From contig NC_065530.1 in NCBI RefSeq assembly GCF_020184175.1, positions 57,885,260-57,949,259 on the forward strand: DNA of 64,000 nucleotides, given 5' to 3'. The notes beneath the pieces are model-generated. The model saw only the letters and a list, made by a program, of their open reading frames with translations, was not told where the DNA came from and ran no database searches. The DNA comes from Aphis gossypii (lineage: Eukaryota; Arthropoda; Insecta; Hemiptera; Aphididae). Positions 26,260-41,287 of this stretch are shown one piece after another. The translations under genes and the position numbers were made by a program. Within the stretch, counting starts at the first letter, position 1. The number at the start of each line of letters is the position of its first letter.

Positions 26260-28646
26260 GACGCTTTTGGTTAACGAAATTCGTTTTCTAGGCAGAGACA
26301 ATTATTTTACTTTTTAGTAAATAAATTGTTTTTTTTTTATTATTTATTAGAATAAAGTAAATAACAACATATAAAACAAAATATATAATAAATAATAGTA
26401 TTAATTAGTGATAGCACCGAGAGTCTAGACAGACAGAGCTACAGTCAATATAATAATATATTATTATTTATAATATACCATTTGTATCACGGACTATAAA
26501 AAAGTATTGTATATTTAATATTATGTATAATGTATATTATCGTTTGTCGGTTTTTTTTTATAGATAAAGTATGTGATTAGAATTTTGAATTTCGTACCAA
26601 CCTATGAAATCTAAAAACGTATAAATGGTGAAAGCCGATATGTAATGTAATCAATGAACGTCAGACGATATTCATTCGACCTATAGAGTAATATTATATA
26701 TTATGTAGTAATTGTAATATTGTTATATTATAATAATTAATAATATATTAATATACAATTTTTTTTATATTATACATTTTATAATATATTATTATTATTT
26801 TTTTTATAATATTATTATATTGATTCGACCACTGAGCAATGAGCATAGACTATAGAGTAATATTACTCTATATGCAACAGATTGACAATATTTCCATTAT
26901 TTCCATAATGGTAGTTTCCGATTTCTTGTGAATTAATGCACTATCTCATTTATGAAAGTTCACCGCTTTTTTTCAAAGTTTCAACGGTCGTTCTGCGACC
27001 TGCAACCAAAGATATTAAAATATATATCTCATTAACCAATGAGCTAGAACTGAGATCTTTCATAAAACTCTAAGTTGGACAGTAACAAGCTAAGCCAGCA
27101 TTATATCTATATCTATACATTTAACTAATTATAAAATAGTTTTAATATTTAAAAATAACTTAGTCATAGTAAGTACCTAACTTGGTTATTTTAAAGTTAA
27201 TTCTTAAAAATTATTTTCATACTACTATAAATAATAAGTAATCGATACCCAAAGATGAGAAAACGTAATATACAACAGTCAACGAAACCACCGGTATTTA
27301 TTTTTACAAACATTTTTTTATTGACTTCATACAGTGGCGATGGCCGGTTTCTAGGGGGACGATCGCCAGAAACACTTAGTTAACAGTAGCGGATTTGATT
27401 TGTCTTCTAGAGGGGAGCGAGCAATATCCTTTTGAGTTTTGGCCCAAAAATTCCATTTTCAACTCTTACTAACCCATTTAGGCTAATACAAAGGAAAAAC
27501 ATATAACTATTCAATAATAAAATTATTATTATTATTCTCGCATCTCGCTTCACTCAGAATCTAATTTGTGACCGACCGTAACCATGTTTTTAATCTGATG
27601 CACAAAAGCAAAAGCAGTGTGAATGTGAAAACTAACTTGCAATCTAAGCAATAATAATATTATATCTGCAAAGCATTGACTAATTTAACATAATATTTAA
27701 TCAATGTGCGAAGCTTAGAATAAATAACCATTTATAGATACCTAACTTATGATGTCTAGACTCTTGGGGGAGCATGGCCCCCCCAAACGCCGCGCCTGCT
27801 AGTTTATAGCAATTAATTTAATCTTTAGTTTATGGTGAATGACTAATAAGTTAATTATGGTTAAATAAGTTTATCGTTGATTTTATAATATTAAAAATGG
27901 GTCTATGATCAGTAGGTAAGGCCTAACATACGTTTTGTCTTATAGGTACACGGGCTTACACATTGTTATAAATGTTATAATATTCTGGGATACATAGGAC
28001 CTAAATCACTTTCATAAATGTTAATAAATAATATTATATTATGTATTAATATTGTTTATAGTGCCCTAGTCGGACTGTGATCTAAATTCTAAATCGTGGG
28101 CGCCTGACTAAATTTAAGATATCACATCTCTCTCTTATCAATGAAATAGTTGAAAATGTATTGTTTATTGCATGACGAAGATAGTAATAAATTATTATTA
28201 TTCTGTCATTACATGTTGAGTACTGAGTAGGTATGTCGTAGCATTGTAGCAATAAATCATCGTTTGACTTTAACATTTGTGTTTCTGTGATTTGAGAAAT
28301 GTGATGTATTAGCTGCATCATAATTACTTAATGATGTAATACCTTGGGATTTGGACATTTAAAGTACGGTCTAAAGGCGTCTAAACTATAAACTTCTACT
28401 TATTTAGACATTTAGTAGTCACCAGCAACTATTTCGTGTGTAGTAGGTATCTACTATCATATTTTACTTTTTATGACAGTAAAAATTTATACAATCAAAT
28501 ATCTAGTGTTTGCCGGCTGTATTAGTGGTGCTCCTACGTGTGTCCATGTTCTTACAAGTTACAATCATTGAACCATACGCACTTCAGTATTAGCTGTGGC
28601 CTGCATGTTACTTGTTATTAATTAAAGTAGCAGTTATTCGTCTAAG
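26260..28646. other. Divergent intergenic region between the 224-aa gene and IntS1
   Basis: This 2.4-kb spacer presumably holds two divergent promoters. A possible degraded hAT-like element spans about 27334-27795: cagtggcgatggcc on the left and gccgcgcctgct on the right, with poor flanking duplication. A short R1 fragment in minus orientation lies at 27537-27572. No gene was seen. The short open frames here are unsupported. Confidence 0.5.
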
Positions 28647-31600
28647 ATGAGTCGTGGAGGAAAATCGAAAAATGCATACTTGCCTGGAGATTTGGTGGCA
28701 TTGGGTTCGAAAAATAGTCGCGTAGAACCAAATCCACAAGAGAAACGTGGTAGTAATATTTTATTACATAGAAAGTTAATGGAATCAACTTTATCTGGTA
28801 AGTTTTATAATTGTCTAAGTTTGACACTGATGATAATCACATCACCAGATGACAACATAATTGTACAAACGAGTATTTATCAAAATCAAATTTTTGGTTT
28901 TTATACTATTTGTAGAATACTATATGTAACTGTGGCTGTGGTGTTTATCTAAAGAAAGCAAAACTTCATTATTTATGACATTTAGTATTAATATATTTTA
29001 CTGTTTTAAATGTAGATAGAAAACGGACTGGACCTGTTATAGCTGCTATACCTAGTAAAAAGCCTAAACACACAGGCTCTAGTCATAGTTCATTTGGTTG
29101 GGAACAGATGTGTATTGAAGTCGATTCCATTGACTTAATTGAATCATTGAGTTATTCAATTCAAAATCAAGAAAATCTAAAAGCAGTAAGTATATAATTA
29201 AATTAATTTTGAATATGTAAAGTACACACAAGACATACGTGAAATATTTAATTATTTTAATTTGCAATTATATATTATACTTAATTATTAAATTTTTTTT
29301 ATTATTATCAAAGTAGTATACAAATCTTAAGTATTTACATTTTATATTTTGTTTGATACAAACAAAAGAAAAATTTGTAAAATATCATTGTTATTCAATT
29401 ATTAAATGATCATGATTGATACAATTATTTTCATTAAATAATTATACTTATTTAATTTTAGGTTGGATTACTTTTTGGAGCTTTAAAAACCATGCATACT
29501 CAGCGATTAAAACCAGAATTATTTTGGAGTTTATTAATTGCTGCTCGTCAATTTCCTACGTTATTTCATAATGAAGAAATTATAAATGCTTTGTGCTCCA
29601 TCCTTACATGTCATTCAGTTGCTTCAACTAAACAGCGTCAATATAACATAGTAGCTGCAGTTACTTCTGTTAATTTATTAATGGCATCACACGATAAATT
29701 AGTTCATTGGCCAGAAGCATTTGTTAAAGTAATTCCTCTAAATCTGATTATACTAATTAGTAATTGGTAATTTTTTAAGTAATATTATTATTTATTTATT
29801 TTTAGGTTTTTGTAGAAGACTCAATGGGAGAACGTTTGTGGGTAGATAATGAAGAATGTCGATATTTTGTTGAAAACATAAAAATAAGTTTAAATACACG
29901 TACTTCACCCTTGATTCCTTTGGATTTTTTGGACACTATGAGTACAACAGAAACAGCATTATTGTTACCAGATTCTAATGAAGTTTCTATTATGTCAAGA
30001 TATGGAGCAAATCAATCAGCAGTTGAAAATATAATTTTAGATGTTGCCAAAGAATATTTAATCAGAAGACAATCAACTGAAGGAATATCCAGGAATTTAT
30101 TAAAATTATTATCTGTTGCTGCTGGAATGTTAGAGGTTAGCCATCACAACTAATATCATTTCATGAATACTATAAATTGTAATTTTAGATTCGAGTTATG
30201 GTTGCTGGAAAATTGGAAGTTTGGTTACAAAATGCTAAGCTTACACGGCCAGCTCAAGAATTACTTTTAGCAGTTTGTGTTAACTGTACATCACGCACTC
30301 AAAGAGATTTTGATGTTATTTCAACTATTGTCAAAATGAGATTGAAAACAAAGGCCATGGGCAACTTTTATGTATCATGTGTCAAGTAAGTGAAATTAAT
30401 TTTATTTTATTCTTACAAATAACTAGAATTTAAGTCCAACATTTCACAATAATATCACTTATTATTTATTTTTTTAGAGAGTTGATTACAGCAAATCCAA
30501 ATAATTTGCCAGTTATATTAAAAAATGTAGTTTATAATGAAATGTCGACTTCACGGAATACAAATAATATGGCAATTTTTCAAGTTATTTTCAAAGCTGA
30601 ACCAGATTCAAGTGCAATACTTTTAGCTGATATTTTTCAGGTTTTAATTCTTAAAATGCTTTTGAATAATTTTCTTTTACTAAAAATCTGAATTCATAAT
30701 TAGGAATTATTGATAATACGGGATGATTATTTGAGACCGTTACGTGGACTCCTAAGAGAAATATCTCGCCAAGTTCGATCAGATTTCAACTTTTTGACCT
30801 TTTGTCAAGGTCTTATTAATGCTAAAGAGCCATTAAATCAAACTCCTGAGGTTAAGGACAGAGTTTTTGCTGGAATTGTAGATCTCTTAACATTGTGCAT
30901 ATTTCTAACTGTATACCCATATATGCGTTCAGAACGAAAAGATGTTGTGCAGGTAAAAGAAATATTAAAATATATTTTATATATAAAAAAAGTTTAACTA
31001 GTTGTTTTTTTAGTTTGAAAAAATGCAAAACATTATAGCAAAAATTCAACAAGATGGAGTTGTATGGCTCCAAGATATTGTTTTAAGCACATATCGACCT
31101 GCTCCTACTGATTATGTTCATGCATTACACAAAGTATATATTTTATTTATCATTTATAAAATATTTTTACCTACTCTCTTTATGTATACTGCATAGTTTT
31201 TGTTATGAAAATAATATTATAAGTTTTATTTTATGATTTTAGATATTATTAATGGAGGCACCTGACCAGTATTATAAATTAGAAAGTTGGCCCCCAGAGC
31301 AAGATAGAACAACAATATTTAGAATTGCTACAGAAGTACCATTGTTACAAGGTACAGTTTTAACTATACTTATGATGGGATTGTCAAAAGAACATCCTCT
31401 AAGTTCACCAGACGCATTGGAATTAATGGACCAATTAGTAAAACGTGCGGCTTCACTACAGGTGTATCAAAATTGTAATATCATAAGAGGTAATAGTTTA
31501 TATCTATATGTTCTTAATACATTTTTTATATTAATTAACCATATTATTTTTAGCTGACAAATACGAATTGTTTGAAATGTTGTTGAATTTATGTGAATAT

Positions 31601-34600
31601 CATCATCCTGATAAAATAGAGTTACCATTTGGGTATACACCCCCACAATTAGCCATATCAAATTTATATTGGAAAACATGGTTGATAATGTTAATATATT
31701 GTGCTCATATACCATTAGTTTTTGGAACTCTAGCTTGCAGAAAATATCCAATGTTAAGAATGTTTATTGAGATGTGTATCACAAATAATTTTTCTTTTCC
31801 TACATTCTTGGAAGATCTTCAGTTGCAATCAGTTGAAAAACAAAAAATATTAGAATTTGAATCATATTTAGCTGCAGCTTCTACAAAAGTTACAATAACT
31901 GAACAAACGAGTTTACTGTTAAGTCAACTTATGGGTATGGATCCTAAAGGACCACCAAGGCGTCCACCATCAGCTATTTTAGAACAATTAAAAGTCATGA
32001 ATACAAACTTACGTATTGGCCACTTATTGTGTCGTTCAAGAGACCCAGATTTTCTTTTGGACATCATTCAACGCCAGGGAACTTCACAGTCAATGCCTTG
32101 GCTAGCTGATTTAGTAAATTCATCTGAAGGATCATTAAAGTAATTATATGTTCAAAATATATTTTATAATTGCTAAGAATTGTAATTTTGTCATTAAATT
32201 ATTGCTCTTTTAGTCATTTACCTGTTCAGTGTTTATGTGAGTTTTTATTGAGTCCAAGTTGTCGGCAACAAGGTAAATTTAATCAATTGCTAAATCATCT
32301 GAAAAAGCTGTTAATGCATCCAGAAACTGATCCAATAATAAGTTGTGAAGTTTTGGAGTATTTTTTGAGACGCCTAAGTTCTCCAACTAGTAGGCAACAC
32401 GCTATTTTAGTAAGTAAAAATACAGAATGAAAAGTTTATATGCATTACTAAATTAATAATATTTTTTTAGATTTCGAGTAAAATTATTAATGTTGTTTTT
32501 GAATTTCATGTTTTTATTTCTTTCCTTATTGTATTTATAAATGTGTTAAACCAATATTTAATTTTAATTTTCAAAGGGTTTAAAATTACTATTAAATGCA
32601 GCTGATGATAAAGTTATTGATGTTGATAAAGTAATTGAATCAAAAACTGATGTTTCGTGGTTGTTAACAAGTCTGCCACAACTTCCAAATTTTCCTGCTT
32701 TTAAATCTCAGGTAAATTTCATAATTTATAGCTTAATAAAATGGGTTTTTAATTATTCGTTTACTTGAATATTTTTAGATTGTTATTGCTCTTAGACAAG
32801 CTTGTCAAGTAGAAAATGATCCACATTTAATAACAGCATATTTGACATTTCTGGCTGAACGGACATCTGATGTGGACAAGGCAGATAGCTTAACTAATGA
32901 GCAACTTACTGACATGGTTCTTGATATGGCACAGTTAATTGTCGAACGAAGTACAGTTATGGCCGCAGTTCTGCCTATATCAACAGATACAGTTACAGTA
33001 TTCAATATTGCTTTAAATTCTTTAGTTAACATATTTTACACATTTCTAAACAGGGTAAGTCAGTTTTTTTAAAAGTTTAACATTTAATGTATTGATTTAT
33101 TAATTAATGTTGATTATTGATATTAGGCTAGAGAACCTTGTCGTCAAAATCATCCTTGGTCAGAGAATCAAGATCAAATTCTCGTAACATGGCCAGGTGG
33201 TCAGGAATGCACTTTACACATTTTGGTTGTACATGCTATGATTATATTGCTAACTTATGGCCCTCAGTGTATTCATGATCCACTGAAATTTGATAATTTG
33301 TTAGAAGCTTGGTTTCCAATAGATAGAAAACAAATGCCTAAAGTAAATTCATAATTTTCTATTATTAAAAAAAAAAATTGAAATATTGTTTAATAGTTAT
33401 TCATCACAGCATTTTTGTTTTGTTATTTTTTTTTTTACAGGCTTATTTAGTTGATACATCAGAAGAAGCATTACTAATACCTGATTGGCTTAAGCTCCGT
33501 ATGATTAGGTCTAGGGTTCCTAGACTTGTAGAAGAAGCATTGACTGATCTCGAACCACCTCAATTAATATTATTTATTCAATCATTTGGGATACCAGTTG
33601 CATCAATGAGGTAAATATCATAATATTGAATTTGATATTACTTAGTATTTTTTTGAGATATGGAAATTAAAATTGTATTTAGCAAACTATTGGAAATATT
33701 GGACAAAGCTGTATGTCATGATCCAGAAGCTATTAAAGCTGCTGTTATGGATAAAGCTTATATGGTTCAACTTGTTCAAGTACAACAGAGGCGTGGAGCA
33801 CAAGGTGGTCAAATATTCTCATCGGTGTTAACATTAAATGAAGAATCAACAATGATGGAAGTAGAAGAAAAAGTACAATTGACTAATAAAATGAAATTAT
33901 TAAAAAAAGGTATTACATTTTGGAAATGAGTAATATTTATCATATCATCATTTTAATATGAATATATTATTTAAACAAATAATTTTAATATTTTAGACGA
34001 CCCAATCAATATATTAGAAAGGAATAAAAATATAAATGTTGACTCAATCATTAAAAATCTTTTTACTTCTAAGATTGAGGGTGAAGAATTTTTATCATTG
34101 TTACAAGTATGTTGCAATGTAACAATTTCATAGTTTTATTTCATATATTATATTTTCATTTTTATGCTTATAGTCAATATCACAAGATTCAAAATTACTC
34201 GCTCAAAAGTGTATGATTTCAATGTTCAAAAATATGTTAAAAAGTAAAGGATTTGTGCGCACTGCTGTGGCTAATGAAAATATAACTTGCCATTTACTTA
34301 AAGTTTTAATGACGAAATGTGGTTATAACAAAGTATTAATGTCTATTGTTAAATTGATACTTCTTCAATTGAATACAAAGAAAAAACAAAATAATTTGCT
34401 TATGATTCTATTGAATTATAAAAACAAATATGGTTTGTTATTTGAATTTTTTATGAAATAATTATTGCAATTTAGTTTACAAGCTAGTTTTTTTAAAAAA
34501 AATTATCTTGTATAAAAAAAAAATAAAAATCCCAAAACTAGTTTTTAAGCTAAATTGTATTTGTTGTTTCTTGATGATGGATTTTTTAATTTAAATTTAT

Positions 34601-37600
34601 ACTTCGTAGAAAAAAATAAAACACCACCTCAAAAAAGTAAAATAACAAATGAATCAGAATTGATGGAAGTTGATAATTTAATTAAAGGACAAAAACGTTC
34701 ACTTTTTGTAGATCTACCAAAAGAAATTGAATTAAAAATATCGGATTTAACAATTGATCAACAGGTAATATATCATTAAAATTTAAACATAAAATTCAAA
34801 TTATTACTTAATGTTGTTTATTTAGGTTAATATGTTGTTTTCTAAGACAACTTGTGAGAAATGGAATTCTGTAAGAAAATGCAGACCATACTTATTAACT
34901 TTGCTCAATCACCACATGAATTGGTCATCATTGGAGTGTGTTTTAGATATTTTATTACAGCTAAATAATGTTGAAAAGTTAGTTTCTAATTTATTCATAA
35001 ATTATTATTAATAGTAACCTTAAAATCATTGATATTTACATTTTGTTTTCATTTTAACTAGTATTATTAAAAATATTTTGATTAAAACTTTTAAATACTA
35101 CTGTTATATAATTTTTGAAATTGTATAAGTTGAATTTGTTTATGTTAATTATTATATTTTTTTTTAGATTTGAACCTTCATCAGTTCTTGATTTAATAAC
35201 AGCTATTACAACAAATCCAAAGTTATGGCAAGGCAGAGAAATGAATGCTTCTAAAAGTAGATCAAATGAAGGATTAATGTTATTGAACCATGATCAGGTA
35301 AACTATTAAAACTAAAATTATTTGATTTTAATAATACCCTTTTATTATAATAAGTAATAACTATAATTTCCTTACATTTTTTCTTAGAGTTCTTTCTTTA
35401 GCATACAATATTATAATATTATTATAATATTGTAATATATGTTAATATTATTATATATTATTATTATAATAGTTATTTTGATTTCTTTTTTATGTCAAGA
35501 GAAACTTTTAAACATAACATTTCATTCGAATAATTTGCCATCCTTACTATATAGCCAAGTTCTGATATTAATAGATGAACAATTATTCATTATTATACTA
35601 TATATTATATTTATATTTTGTAAATGAATATGTATTATTTTGTGCTGTATGTTAGTAAATTCCCATTTATATATATATATAAATAAATAATTAAAAACGA
35701 ACTTAAGGAATTCTATTGGCGGACAATTTTTCTCCATTAATAATAAAATAATATATACTTATTATACAAAATGCATATGATTGTATATTTATAAAATATA
35801 CTTCAAATTAAAAAAAGTTATTTATGATATTTTCGAATGAAGTCAATTGTAAATATTTAATGTATTAGTTCTAAATTGAAAATATTTAATATTTCTTAGC
35901 ATTTTATTGTAATTGTTGATATTTGATAATAGAAGGATAATTCATTTTATTGTCATTTAATTAGATGAAATAATTTAGTTTAAAAAAAAATATATTTTTA
36001 CTTTTTACCTACTCTGTACTAATAAAATATTTAAATATTTAATGCCTTTCATGTAATTGTTAATTATAATTTTCAATATAAAAGTTTCATTATTATTGTT
36101 ATTTTTTAAGCTCACTGCATTGTTATTGTACATGATTGAAGAATGTAAATTAAAAAACGAAGATCCAAATATAACTTGGACAGAGTTATCTGCATTCATG
36201 CTGTCTAAGTTATCAGTAATATTGAAAAACTGTTTGGCTAAAAATAACTGTGTTGAAATCTTCCACAATATTTATTTAAAATATATTAATAGGTAATAAG
36301 TAAGTTTTTGGGTATCTTCATCTTTAACTCATCAATCTATTATGGTTTTTTCAGTTCAAACATGGTAGTGTTTAAACAGATTTTAAGTCTTGTATACACT
36401 AATGATCCAAACATCATTAGTAAATTACAATATTATGATATGGATAGCTTCTTGGATCCAATAATTATAAAAGGTATACTTCAGTTTTAGTATATGATTG
36501 ATTCATTAATGTTTAAATCCAATTGTTTTTAATTTTAACAGAAAGTGAAGGATGTGCTTTGGATTCAATTTCACACACCGTTGTGTCATCAATTGTATCT
36601 ACTAAAATTAAAAGGGATAAAGAATTGAACAAAAAAATATATGATTATGAAATATTAGCTAAGCGGTTATGTACAACTCATCCTCTTTTGTTTCTAAGGT
36701 ACTATATTATAATTGGTTTTATTTGTGCTTAGATTTTTATTTATTCATTTTCTATTCTAGGGTATTTGAACTATTATCAGCTCCATTACGTCGATGTTGT
36801 TATCTTGAGTTTAGAGCAATGAAATCTGGCCATCTTTTATTGCTCAATAATATTCTTGATTTATTAGAAAGTTTAGAGCCAACAGTATATTTTTCGTTCT
36901 ATACAGATGCACTTCATAAACTTTTAGGAATTTTCTTGACCATTATCAGTGTAATTATTTTAGTTAATTTTATAAATTAAATAACTTTACAATACTATAT
37001 TTAAATCAATTGAAAATTTTTATTTTTAAGAATAATTTAAATGTGAGTGCTGCAAGAAAAGAATTTAATACTCTTTTAACGAAATTTGGTAACCGAGTAC
37101 ACAGCTATATTGCTGCCAATTCACAAGATGCTATGGTGTTTATTAAATCAAATATAATGTGGTTTGGGTAAATATTATTTCATTAAAATATAGTATTTTT
37201 AAATAACTGAATTATTTTCTTCTTAGTAATATCATTGAGAGATACAAAACTATTGGAAACTTGAATCTACTAATTAGTCAAAACGACCAAGTCATTGTAT
37301 TACAGCCACCAAACGAAACATCAAACGATTTACCTTATGATAATTTCTTTAGCTGTTTTAAAGACTCTGGTAATTTTAAATCACAATTTTTGTATAGTAA
37401 ATTAACATTTATCATTAATCATTTGTATGTTTAAGATTCTGCAAATAATTTATTATCTGACATGGAACGTTCTGCCTATTGTAGTAATAGAGCATTGGAA
37501 CCATTTTTGAATAAAGTCACTTCATTGATCAGGAATCCTAGTTCACATTTACGTTTGCCATCTCTTGGATTATTACTGCATTATTTACAGTTTAACAATA

Positions 37601-38456
37601 GTAACTTGTCTACAAACTCTGTGTTAGTACCAGCAATACTGAGTGCACTATTGTCTGATGATGATGAAGTTTCTAGCACAATAAGGAACCACATTGATTC
37701 TTTGTCGATGTCTAGAGGTAAAGTATTTATATATATTATTCATTCTGGATTTCCACATTTACCACATTTTTGATTGGTATTGACCTGTTTTATTTCAATG
37801 GCTATGTGCAAATTGAGTCCTATTAAAACCTTTTAAGAAAAGTTGTTTTGAATTTTTTTTAAGGTATATTATACTAATTGAATCTTTTTAATACTAACTA
37901 AGTTTCATCAAATCTTTAGAAAAAAAAACATCATCTTTCCCATTTTGTATTAACAGACTTGAACCTTTCTGTAACTAAAAATGCTGCAAGTATAGTTAAA
38001 AAAAAAAAAAAATTTTAAATCTATAAAATCCATAATTTCCGACTTATATAATATGTTATTTATATTATTATCTGACAAAATTCATAAAAATTATATGAAC
38101 ATAGTCGTTTTGCAGTGTATTATGTTAGGTTTTATATTTTATTCAAAATAATTTTCAGACTCAATTAGTATATGTATAGAGATTTCAATTATTTAAACAA
38201 ATTTGTTTTTACTTTTATAAATGTTCTCATTTATACTCTTTTTATTTTTAATTTTAGATAAATAATATAATATTTATTATATTGCTTCTTTTATTAAAAA
38301 TACTTATTATTCAATGTTGTCAATGTTGAATTATTTTTAGAAATGGCATTATCTTTGTTACTGGAAACATTCAAAGTTGGCATTTACAAAAGTCTGAACA
38401 CAACTCCAATGATTACAAAAACAATTTCTACAATGAATCTTCAGTCTGGATGTTGA
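28647..38456 (+). CDS. IntS1: Integrator complex subunit 1 (29 exons, 1,943 aa)
   Basis: IntS1 is the large helical-repeat scaffold of the nuclear Integrator complex, which cleaves snRNA 3' ends and terminates paused polymerase II. Exons start at 28647, 29016, 29462, 29806, 30189, 30478, 30704, 31014, 31243, 31554, 32214, 32577, 32779, 33127, 33441, 33683, 33997, 34174, 34610, 34826, 35168, 36111, 36355, 36542, 36761, 37031, 37227, 37436 and 38341. The matching ends are 28797, 29185, 29728, 30135, 30385, 30640, 30952, 31133, 31489, 32139, 32409, 32711, 33054, 33342, 33610, 33909, 34106, 34432, 34764, 34977, 35297, 36292, 36473, 36698, 36950, 37167, 37369, 37717 and 38456. All phases close to 1,944 codons. 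The N terminus has the DLVALGSK motif, followed by the conserved N-terminal domain (LFGALKTMHTQRLKPELFW; RTQRDFDVISTIVKMRLKTK) and long alpha-helical repeats (DKYELFEMLLNLCEYHHPDK). The length is slightly below the usual 2,000-2,200. No break was seen. Confidence 0.95.
35298..36110 (+). other. IntS1 intron 21 (813 bp)
   Basis: This AT-rich intron holds a TA-rich palindromic stretch near 35405-35445. No other feature was seen. Confidence 0.6.
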
Positions 38457-41287
38457 ATTTATATGTGGAAATGTGTATTGTTTTCAACTATAAGTTTTTA
38501 AGTTTTAACTAAGTTTTTTAATACAAGAATGTTGAACAATCAATATAAGAACTATTGATTTTATAATATTTTTTTTTTTTTTTTTTAAAGAGACTGTAAA
38601 AATAATTTTTAAATGAAAATACAATAACATATAAGAATCAATAGGATTTTTTCTAAGAACAGGTAAAAGTATTAAATATCAATCATAAATAGTTTAGACA
38701 GTCAGGAAAGAAAAATCAGTTGAATATTAATACTTGTATTATTTTGTTAATTTTAATAGTGGAGCTTAATAATAATGTATAATATTATTTTTCAAATTTC
38801 ATTATATAATCAGTAGTGTTACAAACATTTAGTGACCACGAAAAGGTAGTTTTCCTATTATTTTGTATACTAATCATAATAGTGAAATTATATTTTAGTT
38901 TTGTAATATTATGTGTTACATTTTTAATTGTGTTTCTTTGATGTAAAGAAGATATGTGTGACAGATGACCTAATCTTATTGTAGTCACAAACTCACAAAT
39001 AATTGGTTTTTTTTAATTTCTGCATGTTTATACTCTTTAAAATATATATGAAAATATTATGTATTTTTTAATAATTGATAAATAATTTTTGATTTATTAT
39101 CTTTTTTGATAATTTTATTGTGTTACCATCATTTGAAAAATATGATGTATTTAATCATTACTGAGACAATCGATTCAACACTGAATATATTCTTCTCTGG
39201 TGTCAAAATCGAATAGTTCATTTCAAAACAATTGAATATTTTCAGGAATGATAATTATGTTTTAGTATTTATTTATTTTTACAAAAATTGTATTATGAGG
39301 AATAAGATAACTAGGGCCAGCTTAATGTGTATTGGTATTCAAGTTTTAATAAGATAGTGTTGAGCACACTAGCACATAAAAATTGTCGTATTAATTTTTA
39401 AACAAAATTGTTAGCTGTAATTATACTAGTTTTTCTTGTTTAATGGGTTAACAATTGCAGTTAATGAATGATTTGTTTAATTTAAATATCATGTCCATAT
39501 AAACTTATAAGAATTTTCTAGATAAAACTTTTTGATTAACGTTAAAATTTTAAAAACAAAAACATGCAATTTCACGTGGGTTAACAATTATGCATTAAAT
39601 ACATTAAATATTTCTAATTTTATTATAAATTGGGAGTTACGGATGTAAAAAAATTGACATGAAGTACTTTTAATCGATATTTATTATGTCTACTAACTAT
39701 ACTACAAAAATGTATTAACAATAAAACTAAACCATATTTTTAATACAATATAATTATTATTATAAATGGTTGATATGGTATTCAACTAATGATACTATTA
39801 AAGTAATATTAAGGTACAAACACCATTACAATAAAATAACACATTTGACATGGAATGACAACATTAATTCTAAGTGAAAAAGCTAAAGAATAATAAATAT
39901 AATTATACTCTAGAAATTCTATTTTTTATTCTCTTATTAACATTACTAATAAATGCTCTACAATTGGAACTCTATATTCTATTATTACACTACTCATACT
40001 TTAATCCTTGAGAATAACTTTATATGATTAATGATACCATGACACAATTTTTATTTATTAACAATTAATTTTGTAATATTTTAGATTAAGCCGTAACAAA
40101 CAAATTAACAAAAAAAAACTAAATTAAAAATACAGTACGCATTGACATAGAAATAATATATTTCAAGTAATATGATATTAATACATTAATTTTGATTGTC
40201 AAAGTAAAATAATAAAAATAAACATAATTGACTTAAGTTAAGGGTTTTGGGATAAGGTAACTTTAAGTTACATAATTCATAAAGAATAATACAGAATGTG
40301 TTTTAGCACTTAATAAATATAATATTAAACAGAAAATTTTGTCTTTTAGGCTCAATGTAATTATATTCACTTACAATGTTAATTATTATAATATGTTCAA
40401 AAACCATAGATTAAGATTTAATTAATTTTTAAGTAAAAGTCAAGGTTTACATATTTATTGTTTTTAATACCAGAGTTAATTACTATGCAATCAGTTTAAT
40501 AATACAATTTTAATCACAACACAATATATGGCCCCATGGTATTATATAATGCGTACCTATATGACACATTGTTATGGAAAAAATATGAATATTAGTTTAA
40601 TTGATTTCTCGTTGTTTAATTGTCTCAAACATGGAGTAGATTTGGTTAAAACAAAAAATATTTTTAACATATTTGAATTTGAATAACTAATTTATATAAC
40701 CTACTTAGGACTGAAGTTAACTGAAATTGTATTATTATGTAAATAGTCCAATATACAAATGATAAGTGATATGATTAGCTTAACTTTTAACCAATAGGCA
40801 TTCATACTTTAACTGTAACATAATTTTATACGCATTAATACATTATTTTTCATTATAAACAAGATAAATTAACTTTTAATCTGAACATTTGGAAATAAAT
40901 TTTCCTTTAATATGAATAGGTTTTTTTATTAAATACACTTTCCAAAATAATAATTATTTGTGTGCGCAATATGATTTTTTTTTTTTAACAAATATAACTT
41001 AAATATTAAAATAAATAATAATAAATACATGTTGCACCAACATTATATACTTAAACACTAAGTTCACAGTATTAATAGTAAAGAAACATTAACACTTATT
41101 AATCTTTTATTGCTAAAATAGTTTGAATGGCGCTTAAATTATAATTATTTAATATCATATTTTTGTAGATAATCATAATTTGTATATTGTGTTTGATATA
41201 GTAGGTAACTTTATGGAGACTTATCCAGTCAAACTAATTTAAAGAAATTATTGTAAACCATTTTTTTCCAATTCATTATTCTTTGCA
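38457..41287. other. Region between the convergent IntS1 and 41.3-kb gene ends
   Basis: This stretch probably includes the IntS1 3' UTR and the 3' UTR of the minus-strand gene ending at 41288. It is AT-rich, with an oligo-T run at 38572-38587. No exon with coding phase was detected on either strand. Confidence 0.6.

Noticed and set aside
27334..27795. Complete hAT element
   Set aside because: The ends resemble hAT termini, but the flanking 8-mers match at only about half their positions, so it is only noted as a possible remnant.
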